Below the pieces are notes generated by a model. That model was given only the letters and a program-made list of their open reading frames with translations, searched no databases and was not told the DNA's origin. A stretch of 35,110 nt of DNA. It comes from Gelatoporia subvermispora B (Eukaryota > Basidiomycota > Agaricomycetes > Polyporales > Gelatoporiaceae). Positions 1 to 11,258 of the stretch are shown here, piece after piece. Both the position numbers and the translations under genes were made by a program. The stretch lies in contig KB445816.1 of NCBI GenBank assembly GCA_000320605.2, forward strand, positions 48,967 through 84,076. The letters are read 5' to 3'. Numbering within the stretch: position 1 is the stretch's first letter; each line of letters opens with the position of its first letter.

Positions 1-660
1 GTACACATGCTCTTGGCTACTCCATCGAATGCCAAAAAGCCGAGGGCCATCTCTGTGGAATGCGCAAAATCGTGCCTTCACTCGAGTGGCCCTTTCTTGA
101 GCTTCGAGAACCGAATACCATTCTCACCCCGGTACTACCCTCTCCGTGGAGACTTCAAGACGGGCGTGGCGCCTCGCTCAGACGCTTGGTCCTTGAAGTC
201 CTTGAGTGGACTCTGGTTCGGAACGCACGGACCTCACGGCACAGAGAGTCTCTATGTTGAGTGGTTGGGTGGCACTCAACTTGTTGGCAGGAAGATCACC
301 GGAGATGAGAATGTACCACGTGGAGCAATCAGCTGGAGCGTCACCACCACTGAGATCGACCCTATTCCGAGCTCACGTCAGGATGCATTCACGAAAACGT
401 TCGGCGACCTCAGAGAGTGTAGATTGTATCCCGGGGTGGGAACCGCAAGCGGCCGTGGATTCATGTGAGTAAATATCGTACATTCCGGTCTACGCGTCCT
501 ACTAAGTGAAGACGTGGCATTTATCAGGCCGCACCAGCATGAGTCTTTCGCATTGGTCTTTGGCGTGACGGCCCCTGACGAGTTGCGAATACTTTGGCTT
601 GATCTCAATGAGGTTTCGACCTATATTCGATACGTGGGACTCAATCCTCCGCCACTATAA
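1..660 (+). CDS. F-box-like protein, C-terminal part (5' end outside window)
   Basis: Two exons are visible. The first is open from the left edge to 464 and the second runs 528-660, ending in TAA. The 63-bp intron 465-527 starts GTGAGT and ends TTATCAG; joining AT to G restores an in-frame Met. The protein carries the blocks LSGLWFGTHGPHGTESLYVEW, KITGDENVPRGAISW, and after the intron HQHESFALVFGV, DELRILWLDL and STYIRYVG. From memory these resemble the C-terminal beta-rich half of a large family of polypore F-box proteins, which act as substrate receptors of SCF ubiquitin ligases. The F-box itself is not in the window, so the assignment rests on the tail alone. No stop or frameshift is seen. 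The first residues at the left edge match the family less well, so the upstream reading is uncertain. Confidence 0.5.
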
Positions 661-1228
661 CGACCTGGTCAAGTAAATTCTGTCACTTCGCTTCGGTACA
701 ATCGACTAATGGCTTAGGTGCAAGGTATCTAACGCCATCGTGCTTTCTACGCGTCGCACTCGCTCTGGGAACTTTTCCGGCTCGCCGTCGATCAAGGAGA
801 AATCCTACACCATCACTATTTCCATTTTCTAGGTAGTGATTGGTGGTATACTCTGTGCCTTCCCCACGTATAGTTGAAGAATTCATGTATGGGTTTGTAT
901 CATTACGGTAGTTGTTGCGATACCCTGGGAGCTAGATTGTCAGATACTCTTGGAAGTAGGGCCCTCGGAGGATCTACCGGCGGCAGTGGATCTGTCGCGC
1001 GGACATGGGCGCTTGAGAACGACCCCACGAGGCTGTCGAAGTCAGCACTTGCTCAACAGTCATCTGCCTGGGCGCAAGTTGTCGCATCTACACTGGTCTA
1101 AGACCTGACTATATACTTCTGGTCTTTCTGCAATGCTTTTATGAAAGTATTACGGGTAGGAAGACTTCAGTATCTCTCAGAAAGCGTAGCACCAGCCTCG
1201 CCGACGTACGAAGTAATACTCTGCAGCC
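661..1228. other. Intergenic stretch, no gene seen
   Basis: Between the F-box-like stop and the ATG2 start I see only short open frames with no recognisable protein. It should contain the 3' end of the first gene and the ATG2 promoter, but no clear TATA or poly(A) signal stands out. Confidence 0.5.
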
Positions 1229-3748
1229 ATGTCTTGGTGGCCGCCCTCGTGGCTCCCTACCCTGCCGTCTATCGACTTCTCCTTACCTTCAGGAATACAG
1301 CGCCGCTTTGTATCTTTTGCATTGAGAAGACCTCTTGGCCATCTGCTGAAACCCGGCCAGCTCGAAGCGCAGCAGGTTGACTCTCAGATTGGGTCGGGGT
1401 ATGTCCAAGTGAAGGATCTTGAGTTGGATAATGATGTACGCATACTCTGGAATCAATTGCTCTATGTTGTATCCATCTGACTTACAGGCAATCAATGCGC
1501 CCATTGCCGAATTGCCAGTACGGCTTCACGAGGGGTCGCTGGGTAGAGTGACCGCCCGTGTGCCATGGCCAAATCCGCTGACATCTACCATCGGTCTTTC
1601 GCTTGAATCACTGCATCTTGTCTTCGAGCTATCACCGACTCTCTCAGAGAGTGTACCTGCTCTCGCACATAATCTTGCGGAGTCTGTGGCATCTGTAGCG
1701 GAGTCGTTCGTACACGATGAGCTTTCGCCCACGGAAGAAGCTACTCTGCGACACTCCTTCTATCCAGATATGACGGCATCTTCCCAATCACTAGGTCCTG
1801 AACTTCCTGGAGGGCTGGACCCGTTCGTAGGTGACGATGAATCCTCTCACGGAGAAGGCGAGATGCCAGAAGTTTCGATATTTGCGACCCTAGTGCAGCG
1901 TCTCTTAGCACGCTTTGAGTTTGAAGCAACAGATATCAGGATCACCCTGGTTCATCCCGAACATGCGAGCTTCACGCTCAAGATATCAGAGATACGCTAC
2001 GACTTCCCCACGAACAAGAGCTCTAGCCCGAGGGGGAATACGGGAACAGGACCGGAGGACAGCGAACGGTGTATCACTATTTCTGGTGTTACCCTGACGA
2101 CTCGCTCTCTTCTTCCTCTCAGCCCGCAGGTCATGACTCTGATTCAGGCGTCGTCACTGGTGTCCGAGAAGTCGATGTCTCCCGCTACCTCCCATGCGGC
2201 TGACCCAGTGTCACCAGGTGCCTCAATATCTCCATCTTCTCCTCGATCTGACTCGTCTGAACTTGACGAGGACACTCAAATGCTGATGTCGCAGTCGCTC
2301 GCGTTCCTTCCGCCGCGTCCAGTGTCACCAGCAAGCGAGGCAGCGAGCAGCATGTATCAGAGTGCAATTTCCAGCCCTGTAGCGAGGTTTGCGCAACCCG
2401 AGGCTCTCGAGCCAGAAGCTGGTACGAGTCGAACACCTTCGCCCCCGTCTGATACACAGTCAACCAGTCCTTCGGCTCCCACTCCCACTCCCCCACCTCC
2501 ACAATGCATTGTCACGGATGTGACGGAAGATGAAGAGGACACCATATTCTCTTTGACTTCCGAACCTGTTATTATCCGTTTTATGCTCCCATCTTCGGCA
2601 TCGAGAAACGTCGAAGAGCCGCCACATCCGCCTCCGTCTGATGCGCAACACCAGGAGTATCTCGAGGATAACACCAATCGCTCACCTGCGCAGCCGCTCG
2701 TGCTGAATATCTCTCTCGGAGTACCTGCGTGCGCACTACGCCATGGCACATTCGTAGTATGATGGACGTTGCGCAAGTGTGGGGGTTGCATTCTCCCATC
2801 CCCGACATCGCCACCATGGACGGCAACGCATCTCATCCGAGTATTCCAAACCAGTCGGCGCTTCAAGCCAACCTACATGTTCGAGGATCCACGCTTATTC
2901 TTCTCCCGGATGCTGAACAGACACCAAGCGCAAGGAGAGCTCTGGCGGAATTTTTCTTAAAGCCACTACTCCCTCCGAAGCTACCGCACGGTTACGTCCG
3001 GCTTCTGCTTGATGACATCTCAACGGGACTCACGATAAGGACCACAATCACCTGTGCGCAGTCGCATAACTCTTCATCGGCTTCCAGGGCGCCTGACAGC
3101 TCCCGCAGCATCACCACATCGACATTACTCACGCTTACAATTCACGGCGTGTCTGTGTTTAGTTTTCTCAGCACGCATGATCTGTCGAGGCCGCAGCCAT
3201 CTTCAACGCACATCGCATCGCCCATCTTGGTAACGGACCCACACCTCTCCTCGCAATATCCGCTCTCACGCATAGACAATACTGTATTCTGTACTGATCA
3301 AGACAAGCAGCAGCTGCCGCAGTTCGACATCATTGACTGGACCTCACCTAGATTCCACAACGACACCGCAAAGCTATCGTTTTGGCGCACCAGGCCTACA
3401 CGTCACATCCCAGTGTCGCCGCCGTCGCACACCCCTCAACCGACGCATAATCTTCCTCTTACCAGCTCTACGTATGGCAGCCCGCGCACAAAGTCTTCAG
3501 ATCTCCCTAGATCAATGCCTCCAGCGTCCACCCGACCATTGACGGGATCTCCGCGCTTTCCGGAATTTTCGAAACTTCCACGATCAAGCACACCGCCTAT
3601 AGGGGTCGACCCACCCGCTGAACAACTTGCACGCCCTTCGCCCGCTGTGGTAGTCAAGGCGAAATTTGTTTCAGAAGATAGGCATGCGAACCGTGAACCG
3701 AGCACAGCCGATGTCCAGCTTGCCCCGCTCCACTTGTTCGCCGACCTA
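1229..3748 (+). pseudogene. ATG2: ATG2 (autophagy lipid-transfer protein), 5' part only, frameshifted
   Basis: ATG2 is a rod-shaped bridge protein that moves lipid from the ER to the growing phagophore. Exon 1 is 1229-1435 (MSWWPPSWLP start) and intron 1436-1487 is GTACGC..TTACAG with a CTGAC branch site. Exon 2 gives the conserved chorein block LPVRLHEGSLGRV and VPWPNPLTSTIGLSLESL. A long Ser/Pro-rich disordered stretch follows. Near 2729-2762 the frame changes by one base: the first frame ends at a TGA at 2760-2762 while the match continues in another frame (SMMDVAQVWGLHSPIPD). Homology stops abruptly after LHLFADL at about 3745, where EDE1-like sequence begins on the other strand. About 820 residues remain; fungal ATG2 proteins are usually well over 1500, so the whole C-terminal half is missing. 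The start is chosen because MSWW and the first amphipathic segment fit the family. Confidence 0.85.
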
Positions 3749-3750
3749 GG
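3745..3750. other. Junction between the ATG2 and EDE1-like fragments
   Basis: ATG2 reads to GAC-CTA on the plus strand and the EDE1-like protein reads to CCG-CTC on the minus strand. The two meet in CCTAGG, a 6-bp palindrome. Both genes lose their 3' parts here. Either a genomic rearrangement or an assembly join could produce this. Confidence 0.65.
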
Positions 3751-4117
3751 AGCGGCGGCAATCCGGGTGGTGGTGACATCGGGGGTCGGATGCCAGTGCT
3801 TTGCGGTACGACTGGAGGCGTGAGGCCCTCGATGGTTGGTGGTGGTCCGGCTGGTGCGACGTCACTCAGCATTCAGTTATGCTTGCACAGTGAACCGACG
3901 CACACTTGTGAACCAATGCCTCCGTTATCTTCTCGCCCCTCTGCGCGTCCCCGAGGAGGCGGATGGCTACGGCGACGCCCTTGCGCGCGAGCACGCCGTT
4001 GTTGTCCTCGTCTGCGACGTTCCAGATCTCAGCGAGGACGGTCGGGGAAAGCTTGGAGCCACTGAATATCTTGACGGTAGCCTCGCCCGTGATCACGTTG
4101 AGCTTGGTGTCGCGCAT
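3750..4117 (-). pseudogene. EDE1: EDE1-like EH-domain endocytic adaptor, N-terminal fragment
   Basis: EDE1/Eps15-type proteins use N-terminal EH domains to bind NPF peptides at early clathrin-coated endocytic sites. The minus-strand exon reads VITGEATVKIFSGSKL, then PTVLAEIWNVADEDNNG with the EF-hand-like loop DEDNNG, then RKGVAVAIRLLG. An intron at 3903-3851 (GTGCGT..CACCAG, CTGAG branch) leads into PPTIEGLTPPVVPQSTGIRP and ends PPGLPPL at the junction with ATG2. This is one EH domain plus the start of the linker, where full-length proteins exceed 1000 residues. The extreme N-terminus is unclear: upstream of about 4117 the reading no longer fits the family, so a first exon is degenerate or absent. 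It converges on the ATG2 fragment and both are cut at the same point. Confidence 0.75.
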
Positions 4118-4732
4118 TGATGTGCAGGCGCTGAGCGCCATGTAATCTGGGCAGACCTTATCGTAAAGTAGATTACAGCTGGAATTCATTGCAGAGGCGT
4201 GCCTTGGCGGAGCCCGGGCGTCGAGGCGCGCGCCGACCTTCTCTCGCTCGGTAGCGTGCGCGGGCATAGTGGTTTCCCACTTAGGCAGTCATCAACAACG
4301 TCAGCGGTGGTGGGAAGAAATGAAAGCCGATGCCGCTTAGCTTTGTCCATTTACGTCTTTACGTGACCGCGAGAGCGCGGCGCGGAGTAGAGCAGAGCAC
4401 CTTCTGATGTTCGGGGTGTCATGCCAGCATCCTTGCTTTCAGCCGCGCCGGGCGTCATCTGCGCTTCCAACCGCTTCTCCGAAAATTTCGAGTCTAAATA
4501 GACCGGTATGAGAAATCCTGATAGCCACCGGCGTGCACTTCTGCCCCGTCTTCTCAACCGTATTTCGGCGCCAGCGACTTTCGAACGGTAGAACGGAGGC
4601 AAAATGGTCGGCTGGTCATCGCAAGCAGAGATCCTCGCGGGCGCGAGTAAGTTTCGAATCTTCCGTCTGCTCATCCGCGGAGCAGGACAAGGAACCCATG
4701 TGCTCACCGAGTGACTTCGCGCAGCTGCGTTC
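4118..4732. other. No clear gene
   Basis: I see nothing firm between the EDE1-like fragment and the membrane protein gene. A minus-strand open frame of 288 codons covers 4351-5217 but runs antisense across the spliced exons of the next gene. A missing first exon of the membrane protein could lie here: an acceptor-like GCGCAG sits at about 4721 just before its first Met codon. Confidence 0.4.
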
Positions 4733-6244
4733 ATGAAGTTGATGCACTCCCTCGCTGGGCTGTACTTGTACGTTTTCGCGCTCGCGTGCTCGCTCGTCTT
4801 GCGCTGACCACCTGCGAATAGCTGGGACTTTGCCTCCTCGCTCGACTTTGAGTGGGCATTCATCACGCGCAAGAAGAAGTTCACCTGGCCGCTGGTGCGG
4901 TAATTACCCCTTGCTTCATTCGTTCTGATGTTGAGCCCGGGCCTTAGATCTTCTACTTTGCTGGCCGGTATTGCCTGTTCTTCGCCTTGATTGGCATGTG
5001 AGTACGCATCACTGATCCTGCCAAGCATTGCCGCTAACGCATGCGTCCTCCCCCACAGCCTGATTGCTCTTGATACTACGAGGTTTGGCTCGTCGCTATC
5101 GTGGCCCCTTCTCCGTCTCACCGCGCGAACCTGCAGCGAGGTCAACTGCCAGGCGCTGTACACCTTCAACCAGGTACGTACGCGCCGAGCGTCTCGACTG
5201 CCCGGGGCCCCGCGCATTCGACCCGCTGACGACTCTCGCTTTCACAGCTTGCAGGCGATGCTGCGGTCGGGCTCGCGAGCATCAACCTCTCGATCCGCAC
5301 CATGGCGATCTGGTCGCAGTCGCGGTGGATCGCGGGCCCGCTAGTCATCGTGATCCTGGGGCACTGGGCGCTCATCCTCCAGGGCGTGCTGCTCAAGGCG
5401 GAGTGGGTCCCCGGCTCGGGCTGCGCGATCACGCACACGAACAACACCATCCTCGCGGCGACGTTCATCTACTCGATGTGCTTCGACGCGCTCATCTTCA
5501 CGCTCAGCGCGTGGAAGCTCGCGTTCAAGCGCGCCGGGACGCGGTCGCAGCTCATGAAGATGCTGTTCAAGGACGGCCTGATCTACTTCTTGGTTGCGCG
5601 AGTGACCCCCGGCTCTTGTGGTATTTCGAATATTGTCTGATGGCGGGTTCGTATAGCTTCGGCGCGAATTTGCTCGCGACGATCTTCATGTTGCTCAATT
5701 GGAACTCGATCATGAGCGTCATTTTCAATGTCCCTGCTGCAGTCGCATCGACGGTACGTATCTCGTCTCACTTGCATCCGACGTTGTGATTTACAAGTAC
5801 AAAAACGCAGATCGTCGCTTCCCGCGCAGTGCGCAGACTCAACAAATTCACAACAAACGGCCCGGAGATGCTGTATGTATCCTGGCGCTTTATCGAAAGA
5901 CTCAGCACCTCACTATGTATCGTCTTGCAACAGGACTACGAGCGCAACACACTCGGGCCTGGCCTTCCGCACAGGTCAACACCCCACCATCAGCCGCAAC
6001 ATCGGTGTCCCGATGCAGAAGGACCTCTCGGGCGGCGTCCATGTGCAGGTCAGTCTCTCCTCGGCTCCTTGCCCAACCCTCCCTGACATGTTCCGCGCAG
6101 ATGCAAACGTTCACCGTCGCCGAGGAGGAGGACCAGCACTCTGACTGGACACAGGACGGCGAGTCGCGCAACTGCAAGAAGGTCGAGGACCCGGAGATCT
6201 GTGGCGCAGAGATCAGGGCGGACTTCAAGCGCCCGCCGTACTAG
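4733..6244 (+). CDS. Multipass membrane protein, basidiomycete-specific family, function unknown
   Basis: Ten exons: 4733-4767, 4822-4894, 4948-4997, 5059-5082, 5137-5173, 5248-5597, 5657-5753, 5811-5872, 5934-6048 and 6101-6244. They sum to 987 nt, a 328-residue protein without stops. All introns are 52-74 bp and GT-AG, except the sixth (5598-5656), which appears to be GC-AG. Blocks include WDFASSLDFEWAF, KKKFTWPL, EVNCQALYTFNQ, RTMAIWSQSRWI, GPLVIVILGHWALILQGV, ATFIYSMCFDALIF and IMSVIFNVPAAVAST, with a polar tail ending FTVAEEEDQHSDWTQ. I count about six or seven hydrophobic helices and a cytosolic tail. From memory this fits a very common Agaricomycete seven-helix family without a known function. 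An extra short 5' exon is possible, because relatives carry some residues before MKLMHSLAG. It is the only gene left of 7 kb that reads through completely. Confidence 0.75.
5598..5656 (+). other. Probable GC-AG intron in the membrane protein gene
   Basis: Donor GCGAGT, acceptor TATAG and CTGAT branch site. Using it joins GTT-GC to C-TTC and keeps the reading LVAF-GANLL in phase. No GT donor in this stretch gives the right phase. Confidence 0.55.
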
Positions 6245-7026
6245 ATACCCCCAGAAGAACACTAGAACGTCGCTCACATATGCATAGACCGACGAAATGC
6301 TGTGACAGCTGTTTTCATCACGGGGGGTGTACCCTGTCCCAAAAATCGCGCAGTCGGGGCTGGCGGAGTTCTAAGGATCTAGGTACAATCTACTGGCTGG
6401 TGGCGCCCCCGTTCGGCTTTTAGCAGCTGAGACGACGAGCGGGGCGGCGTCTTTAGAACACATCTGAGAAGAGCTGAGTGCTTAGGAGGAAAAGGAGTAC
6501 ATGCTTATAATATCTCAATGAGAGCTCAAAGATCATAAAATACCTCACCACACTGACATTCTTCGAAGGTACGCTTCGGCTTACCTGCACGTCCTGCACC
6601 ACCCATCGTGATGTCCGGGCGTGTTGTAGACAAGGCATAAGACTTATTTTTAGTGAACGGGGTCCCACCTCGAATCATATCAGTCCATCGAAGTATTACG
6701 CAACCTCGCTACATAGGTACTAGCCCTTGCTACTCTTCGTGCACGCCGTCCCAATACCTGGAGCCTGAAGTCGCGAATGACGATGTCATCGATAGAGATC
6801 TCGGGTTCTCGGCACTGATGCGGCAGTTGAAAGTTATGATCTGCCTATGTGTGATTTTTGCGACAGGGTACGCCCCCTGCTATGAAAACAGCTGGAATGG
6901 CGAACGCCGGGGATCGCATTATGCTCGAGAAGTACATTTGTATGCTGAGTGGTAATATGCGAGGACAAGAGCAAGCGAATCTAATATCAATAACATTCTG
7001 GCAGCCTGTATTGTACATGACATTTG
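6245..7026. other. Spacer between convergent genes, no gene seen
   Basis: The 3' ends of the membrane protein gene (+) and the 863-residue protein gene (-) face each other across about 780 bp. Short open frames here show no recognisable protein. Base composition becomes more AT-rich from about 6450 onward, like the gene that follows. Confidence 0.4.
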
Positions 7027-9739
7027 TCAGTCATCAAGTGGAGTTTGATCTCTCGCAACAGCTCCCATTTGTGCGATCCGACTCCTGATCTGGATAAGGT
7101 CTCCAAGGTAGTGTGCTCCATTAATTGCAATCTGGGGTGAGGCAGATGCAAATTGCGGAGGGTGCTGCATCCAGTGCGCAGCTGGCATTCGCTTCGTCGC
7201 CCACATCCGATCGGTCCCTGCGTAAGGCAGCCAGAGAATAGCATTGAAGCGCCGCTGGAGTGCACGCCTGACCGAGGCCACTTTGGGACCACTGAGATGA
7301 GTGATCAGCGATATGTAGGTGGTGTAATATGTGCAGGCGCGAAAGTTCTGTAATTTTTTGGCTGCCTTTGCGTCTTCTTTGTTAGGAAAGTATCGCCGGA
7401 ATAATGTTTCACTCCAAAATGAGGAGCCAACAACGCGAGTTTGGCATGCCTCAAGTGGGATATCGTATGCCATGAATATCTCTAGTCCTGCCCCTGCTCG
7501 CTCCATAGCATTCAGCGTGCTATAGTTTCCCCCAGCGTACTTTGGGGATACCTGGAAAATATCTGAAGGAAATTGCCGCCAGATCCGAGTCAAGATTTGG
7601 TAGCCGGAGTCATCCAAGACCAGACTCTCAGCACCACCACCGAGTGCGGGCAGTGCAGTATTTGGACTTGGGCGAAATGTTCTAGACAATGGGTGCTCAT
7701 GCATAGGAGGGTCTTCTGAGATGCGTTGCACTTCTACTGTGCGCTGGGGGCTGGCGAGCCGCTCGCGTATGCGGGCAGCGCGCCGATCCACAAACTGCTG
7801 CTGCCTGGACTTTGGTTTTGGCCCGATTTGCGCCAATAGACTAGCCATATCAGGTACCCTGTATGCAGCTAGAAGGACAGGCTGAATAGCTCTGCTTGCA
7901 CTGTGTGCAGAATTGTCCCTCCTGATAGGTATGCAGTAGCAGTCTTCGCCGATCTTAAGATCGCACAGGAAATAGAGGCCTCGCGATCGGCCGATAGGCT
8001 TGAGGGCTGCGGCAGCATTATTATCTTCTTCTTCCTGGTCTATCTCAGGACAGTAGTGCTGGCTACACGCGTCGCGAAGGAGTGACTGTACTTTTGAATC
8101 TCCTTCGCGCGAAAGCAGGGCGTTGTACATCCAAGGAAGGATTGCACCAAGTAGTAGAGACTGGTGCAGCATCCGCTGCTCAGCAGCTGCTTCCTTAAGA
8201 GCAGATAGTGCATAGTGTATGCCAGCAAGCCGAAAGAATTTGAATCTCCTGAGTAAGATAGCACTGGTCAATTGCCGAATCGATGGCACAAATGAGGCAC
8301 TTACCACCAGAAGAGGTTAGGAATGGATATCATAGTTTGCTTCACAGTGTGATGGTCCAAGCCTATGAGGCTATTGCATGCATTTCTCAGGTTCGTTCGG
8401 ATCTCCACGCGTGCAGTGCCATCCTGAGAGTTGCTGGTACTCGAGATGTAAGACTTTTGCAGGGCAGCGATAGCTGTCAAGAACTTCCGTATGGCTTTGA
8501 AATAGCAGTCTGATGGGCCCTTCTTGCTGAATGTCCCATTGTGCAGTTGGTACGTCTGGGCCTTGTCGGTGGTATAAGCCTGGCAATACACAATGCCATC
8601 GTGCCGCCCTGCATGAACGCACTCCAAGCGAAATCCAGCAAAGTCGGAAAGCTGTGCAGCATAATCAATATGCATCTGCGAGCTGCTCGCCATTTTAGAG
8701 ACCTGCATTGCAGGAGCTTGGGAAAAGATGCTGCAGAGTAGCTGCTCGTGCGACAGATGTAGCCATTGAATATTGTGCTCATCGTGGTGGTGATTAAGGC
8801 CGATATCAATATACCAGTCCTCAGATGCCTCTATTGCGGCGACCTGAAGCCAGCAGAGAGCTTTCTTCAGTGCGTCCTCGCGCTCATTCGGGCTAGCTCC
8901 GTCATGCGCAGACCATCCTTTGATACCGCGCATCTCGTGAACAAAGAATGCTCCAGCCATGTCCGGATCTTCATCAAGCTGCCTAAGTAGCTCACTGGTG
9001 AATTCGGAAAGAAGGTTTGGTGGGATGTCGTAGGATGAGAAGTGATATCTGCCGAAGTTGTCCCTGCTCAGCCGCTCTGCACTAGAGTAGCTACTGGGCC
9101 AACTGCTAATCATTGAGGGGGCCAGTCTTCTGAGTACACTCCGCACGTTCTGGTCGTACAGCCTCTCTAGAATTTTGGTAGAGACAACCCGATCTTTGCC
9201 TCTACTGCTGGGGCGGTAAAGTCGCGGGAAGAAGATTCTGGTAACATGGCGCATGTGTACTTTTCCAATTGCGACGTTAGGAATCTGATGCAGGGGGACC
9301 TTCAGAGCTTCCTGCTAGTGATGCACCAGATGTAAATTAGGAGCTCTTACCAAAATTGCGCAAGTGCAGCACTTACCCCTTCAGATTGTATAGTAATGTC
9401 TTTGATATGCAGCGACTTTGTCAGGGTGTCGCGAAAAGAAGGCATCGGGAGATAGGCCAAAGGCCATGCATACGGTAAAGTTCTGGAAATCCCGATAACA
9501 GAATCATAGTCGCGGGTGACATGTACTGTATTGAGTGGTGGATGGGATAGGCTCTGTATGGCATCTATGAAGATGCGGCTTGCATTTCCACTACCACTAG
9601 AGTCCCTGCCAGCAAGAACAAATCTGGTGAAGTCATCAACTCGCTCCTCTTCAAGCAGCGTATTTGCGCGGAGGCAGAAGTCCCCAAGCGTTAGGTGTTG
9701 GCTTGAGAGTGGCTCGTCGGGATATGGGAGCTCTGCCAT
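7027..9739 (-). CDS. Intact 863-residue protein of an uncharacterised Agaricomycete family
   Basis: Three exons, 9739-9377, 9311-8305 and 8248-7027, total 2592 nt (863 residues plus stop). Introns 9376-9312 (GTAAGT..TAGCAG) and 8304-8249 (GTAAGT..CTCAG) fit in phase. The start at 9739 is chosen for its strong context (ACC-ATG-G) and because upstream in-frame sequence has no ATG. Readable blocks: TVHVTRDYDSVIGISRTLPY, WPLAYLPMPSFRDTL, IFFPRLYRP, EMRGIKGWSAHD, EDWYIDIGLNHHHDEHNIQW, YCQAYTTDKAQTYQL and TARVEIRTNLRNA. I recognise no catalytic domain, signal peptide or membrane helix. From memory the arrangement 'YxxVDVGL..QW..Q.YTTDKA.TY....ARIEVR' recurs in a multi-copy hypothetical family of mushroom genomes; I know no function for it. 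The gene is undamaged and less GC-rich than the gene pieces to its right. Confidence 0.85.
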
Positions 9740-10167
9740 GGTCTGGCTTGAGAGAGGAAAGGCGATAGAGGGAAGGCGATGGCTGCTAGGTGTCGTTAAG
9801 CCACTGCTGTCCGTTGACAAATTGACCGGCGGCCACCAGATATAGCCGCGAGCGCTGGTACAGAGCGCACTGAGTCCTCCTGGCTTCCTAAGTAGTAGCC
9901 TATCGAGTACGAATTATCGTGTATCTACGAGTTGCAGTAGAATCTCTCGAACGTATGGCGCGGGTGCGCCGCGACTTCTCCGGAGCGTGGAGCACGACTA
10001 CACCACCGCTTAACGCTGGGTGTTGGTGGGCGGGACGTCGTTTCTTGAGCGAGCCGTCGAGGGAGAGGCGGAGCGTTGAACGAGCGGACGCGGCGCGCGG
10101 CCTCTCCCTCTACGGCTCGCACTAGTTCTCCTTAGCGCTCGCAGGCTCGCGCGAGGAGAACTGCACT
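9740..10167. other. Upstream region of the 863-residue protein gene, no gene seen
   Basis: This should hold the promoter of the minus-strand gene. An in-frame open stretch continues upstream to about 9820 without an ATG. From about 9950 the sequence turns GC-rich and merges with repeat copy A. No clear core promoter motif is visible. Confidence 0.35.
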
Positions 10168-11226
10168 CGTCCAAGAACATTTCATCCATGCCACCCTTAG
10201 CCTGCACGGATTGTACCCGCCCTTCTCTTCGCGACCCAAATACAGAAGACCCCGTTGATGCAGATACCGCAAGGCCATATGATTATCGCAATCTCCCATT
10301 ACCCGCGACGCCCTGGACATCACGATCGCCTGGATTGGCGCCCTCGAGGAGCTGCGGCCGCAAGGATACCCCGTTCCATGGACGCTCTGAACTTTCTACA
10401 TGCGCGGCTCTTTGTCGTCGCCAACTCTGTTCCGCGGGCTCTCACCTATTCAGCGCGACCCGAATGCGAGGTTTAAGCACGCGCGAAGCATTAGTGAAGA
10501 GCTCACCCAATCCGCCCCTGCGGCCGTACATGCATACTCCCCTCCCTCCTGCTCTCTGCAGGATAGCTATGCGGAAAGGGCGTATTACCATCTCGTACGA
10601 GGCGGTCCAGCTTCGTAATCGCTTCACTGGAGGTTTATCTCTTGGCGGCTGAGGCGAGTTGAACGGGAAGATATTCATTCGAAGATTCAGTTGCAAACGG
10701 GATGGTCCGCCGGTTTCTGCGCCACCGTTCCCTGTTTTCTGCTTGCACATTTGAGGTGGACCCCACGTGCACTATTCGGAATGCTGGTAATCAACGGGAT
10801 ACTTGTCCTCGCTAGGGTTTGGCTGCGTTCATGATATGGGGCTCGCACATGCACTGTAGATCATGCAGGGAGATTCACAAGTATGAGAAGCCCGGGTTTC
10901 ATGCTTCCGGTCGAACACTTCGACATTTTCCCGGATACGAACTCGCCCCTCGTTCAGCGCAGATCAAATACCGTGTGCGAGATTTCGCTGCCACCATACT
11001 ACAAATTCAGCTTCAGCGCTAAATATTATAACCTTTTCTTGGCCTAGCTACACGCTGCGAACCTCTAGACATCCAACGTTCTCATCTGTGCAGAATCTCC
11101 ACGCCGTCTGGACGAGATACTCTCCACCACAAGAGGTGCATGACCGTCCTCTCAGTGGCGCAGACCTCCCACGTTATATCGCCCGAGCTGAGAGACATCC
11201 GCTCCCGGCCCACCCAGACTACCCGC
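10168..11226. repeat. Diverged repeat, copy A (about 1.05 kb)
   Basis: It matches 21129-22212 in the same orientation. Shared runs include CGCAATCTCCC (10290 and 21256), GAGCTGCGGCCGCAA against GAAGCTGCGGCCGCAA, GTAGATCATGC against GTAGATCGTGC, TCTGGACGAGATACT, and CATGACCGTCCTCTCAG followed by GCAGACCTCCCACGTTATA. Homology is patchy with small indels and fades between 10.6 and 10.8 kb. Both copies are broken by stops in all frames. It may be an old non-autonomous element or a duplicated dead gene. Confidence 0.7.
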
Positions 11227-11258
11227 GGTAGAGGCGACGTACCGTGCAGCGAAGGGCT

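Noticed and set aside
4351..5217. 288-codon open frame on the minus strand
   Set aside because: It runs antisense to exons of the membrane protein gene that splice in perfect phase, and its translation has no family resemblance.
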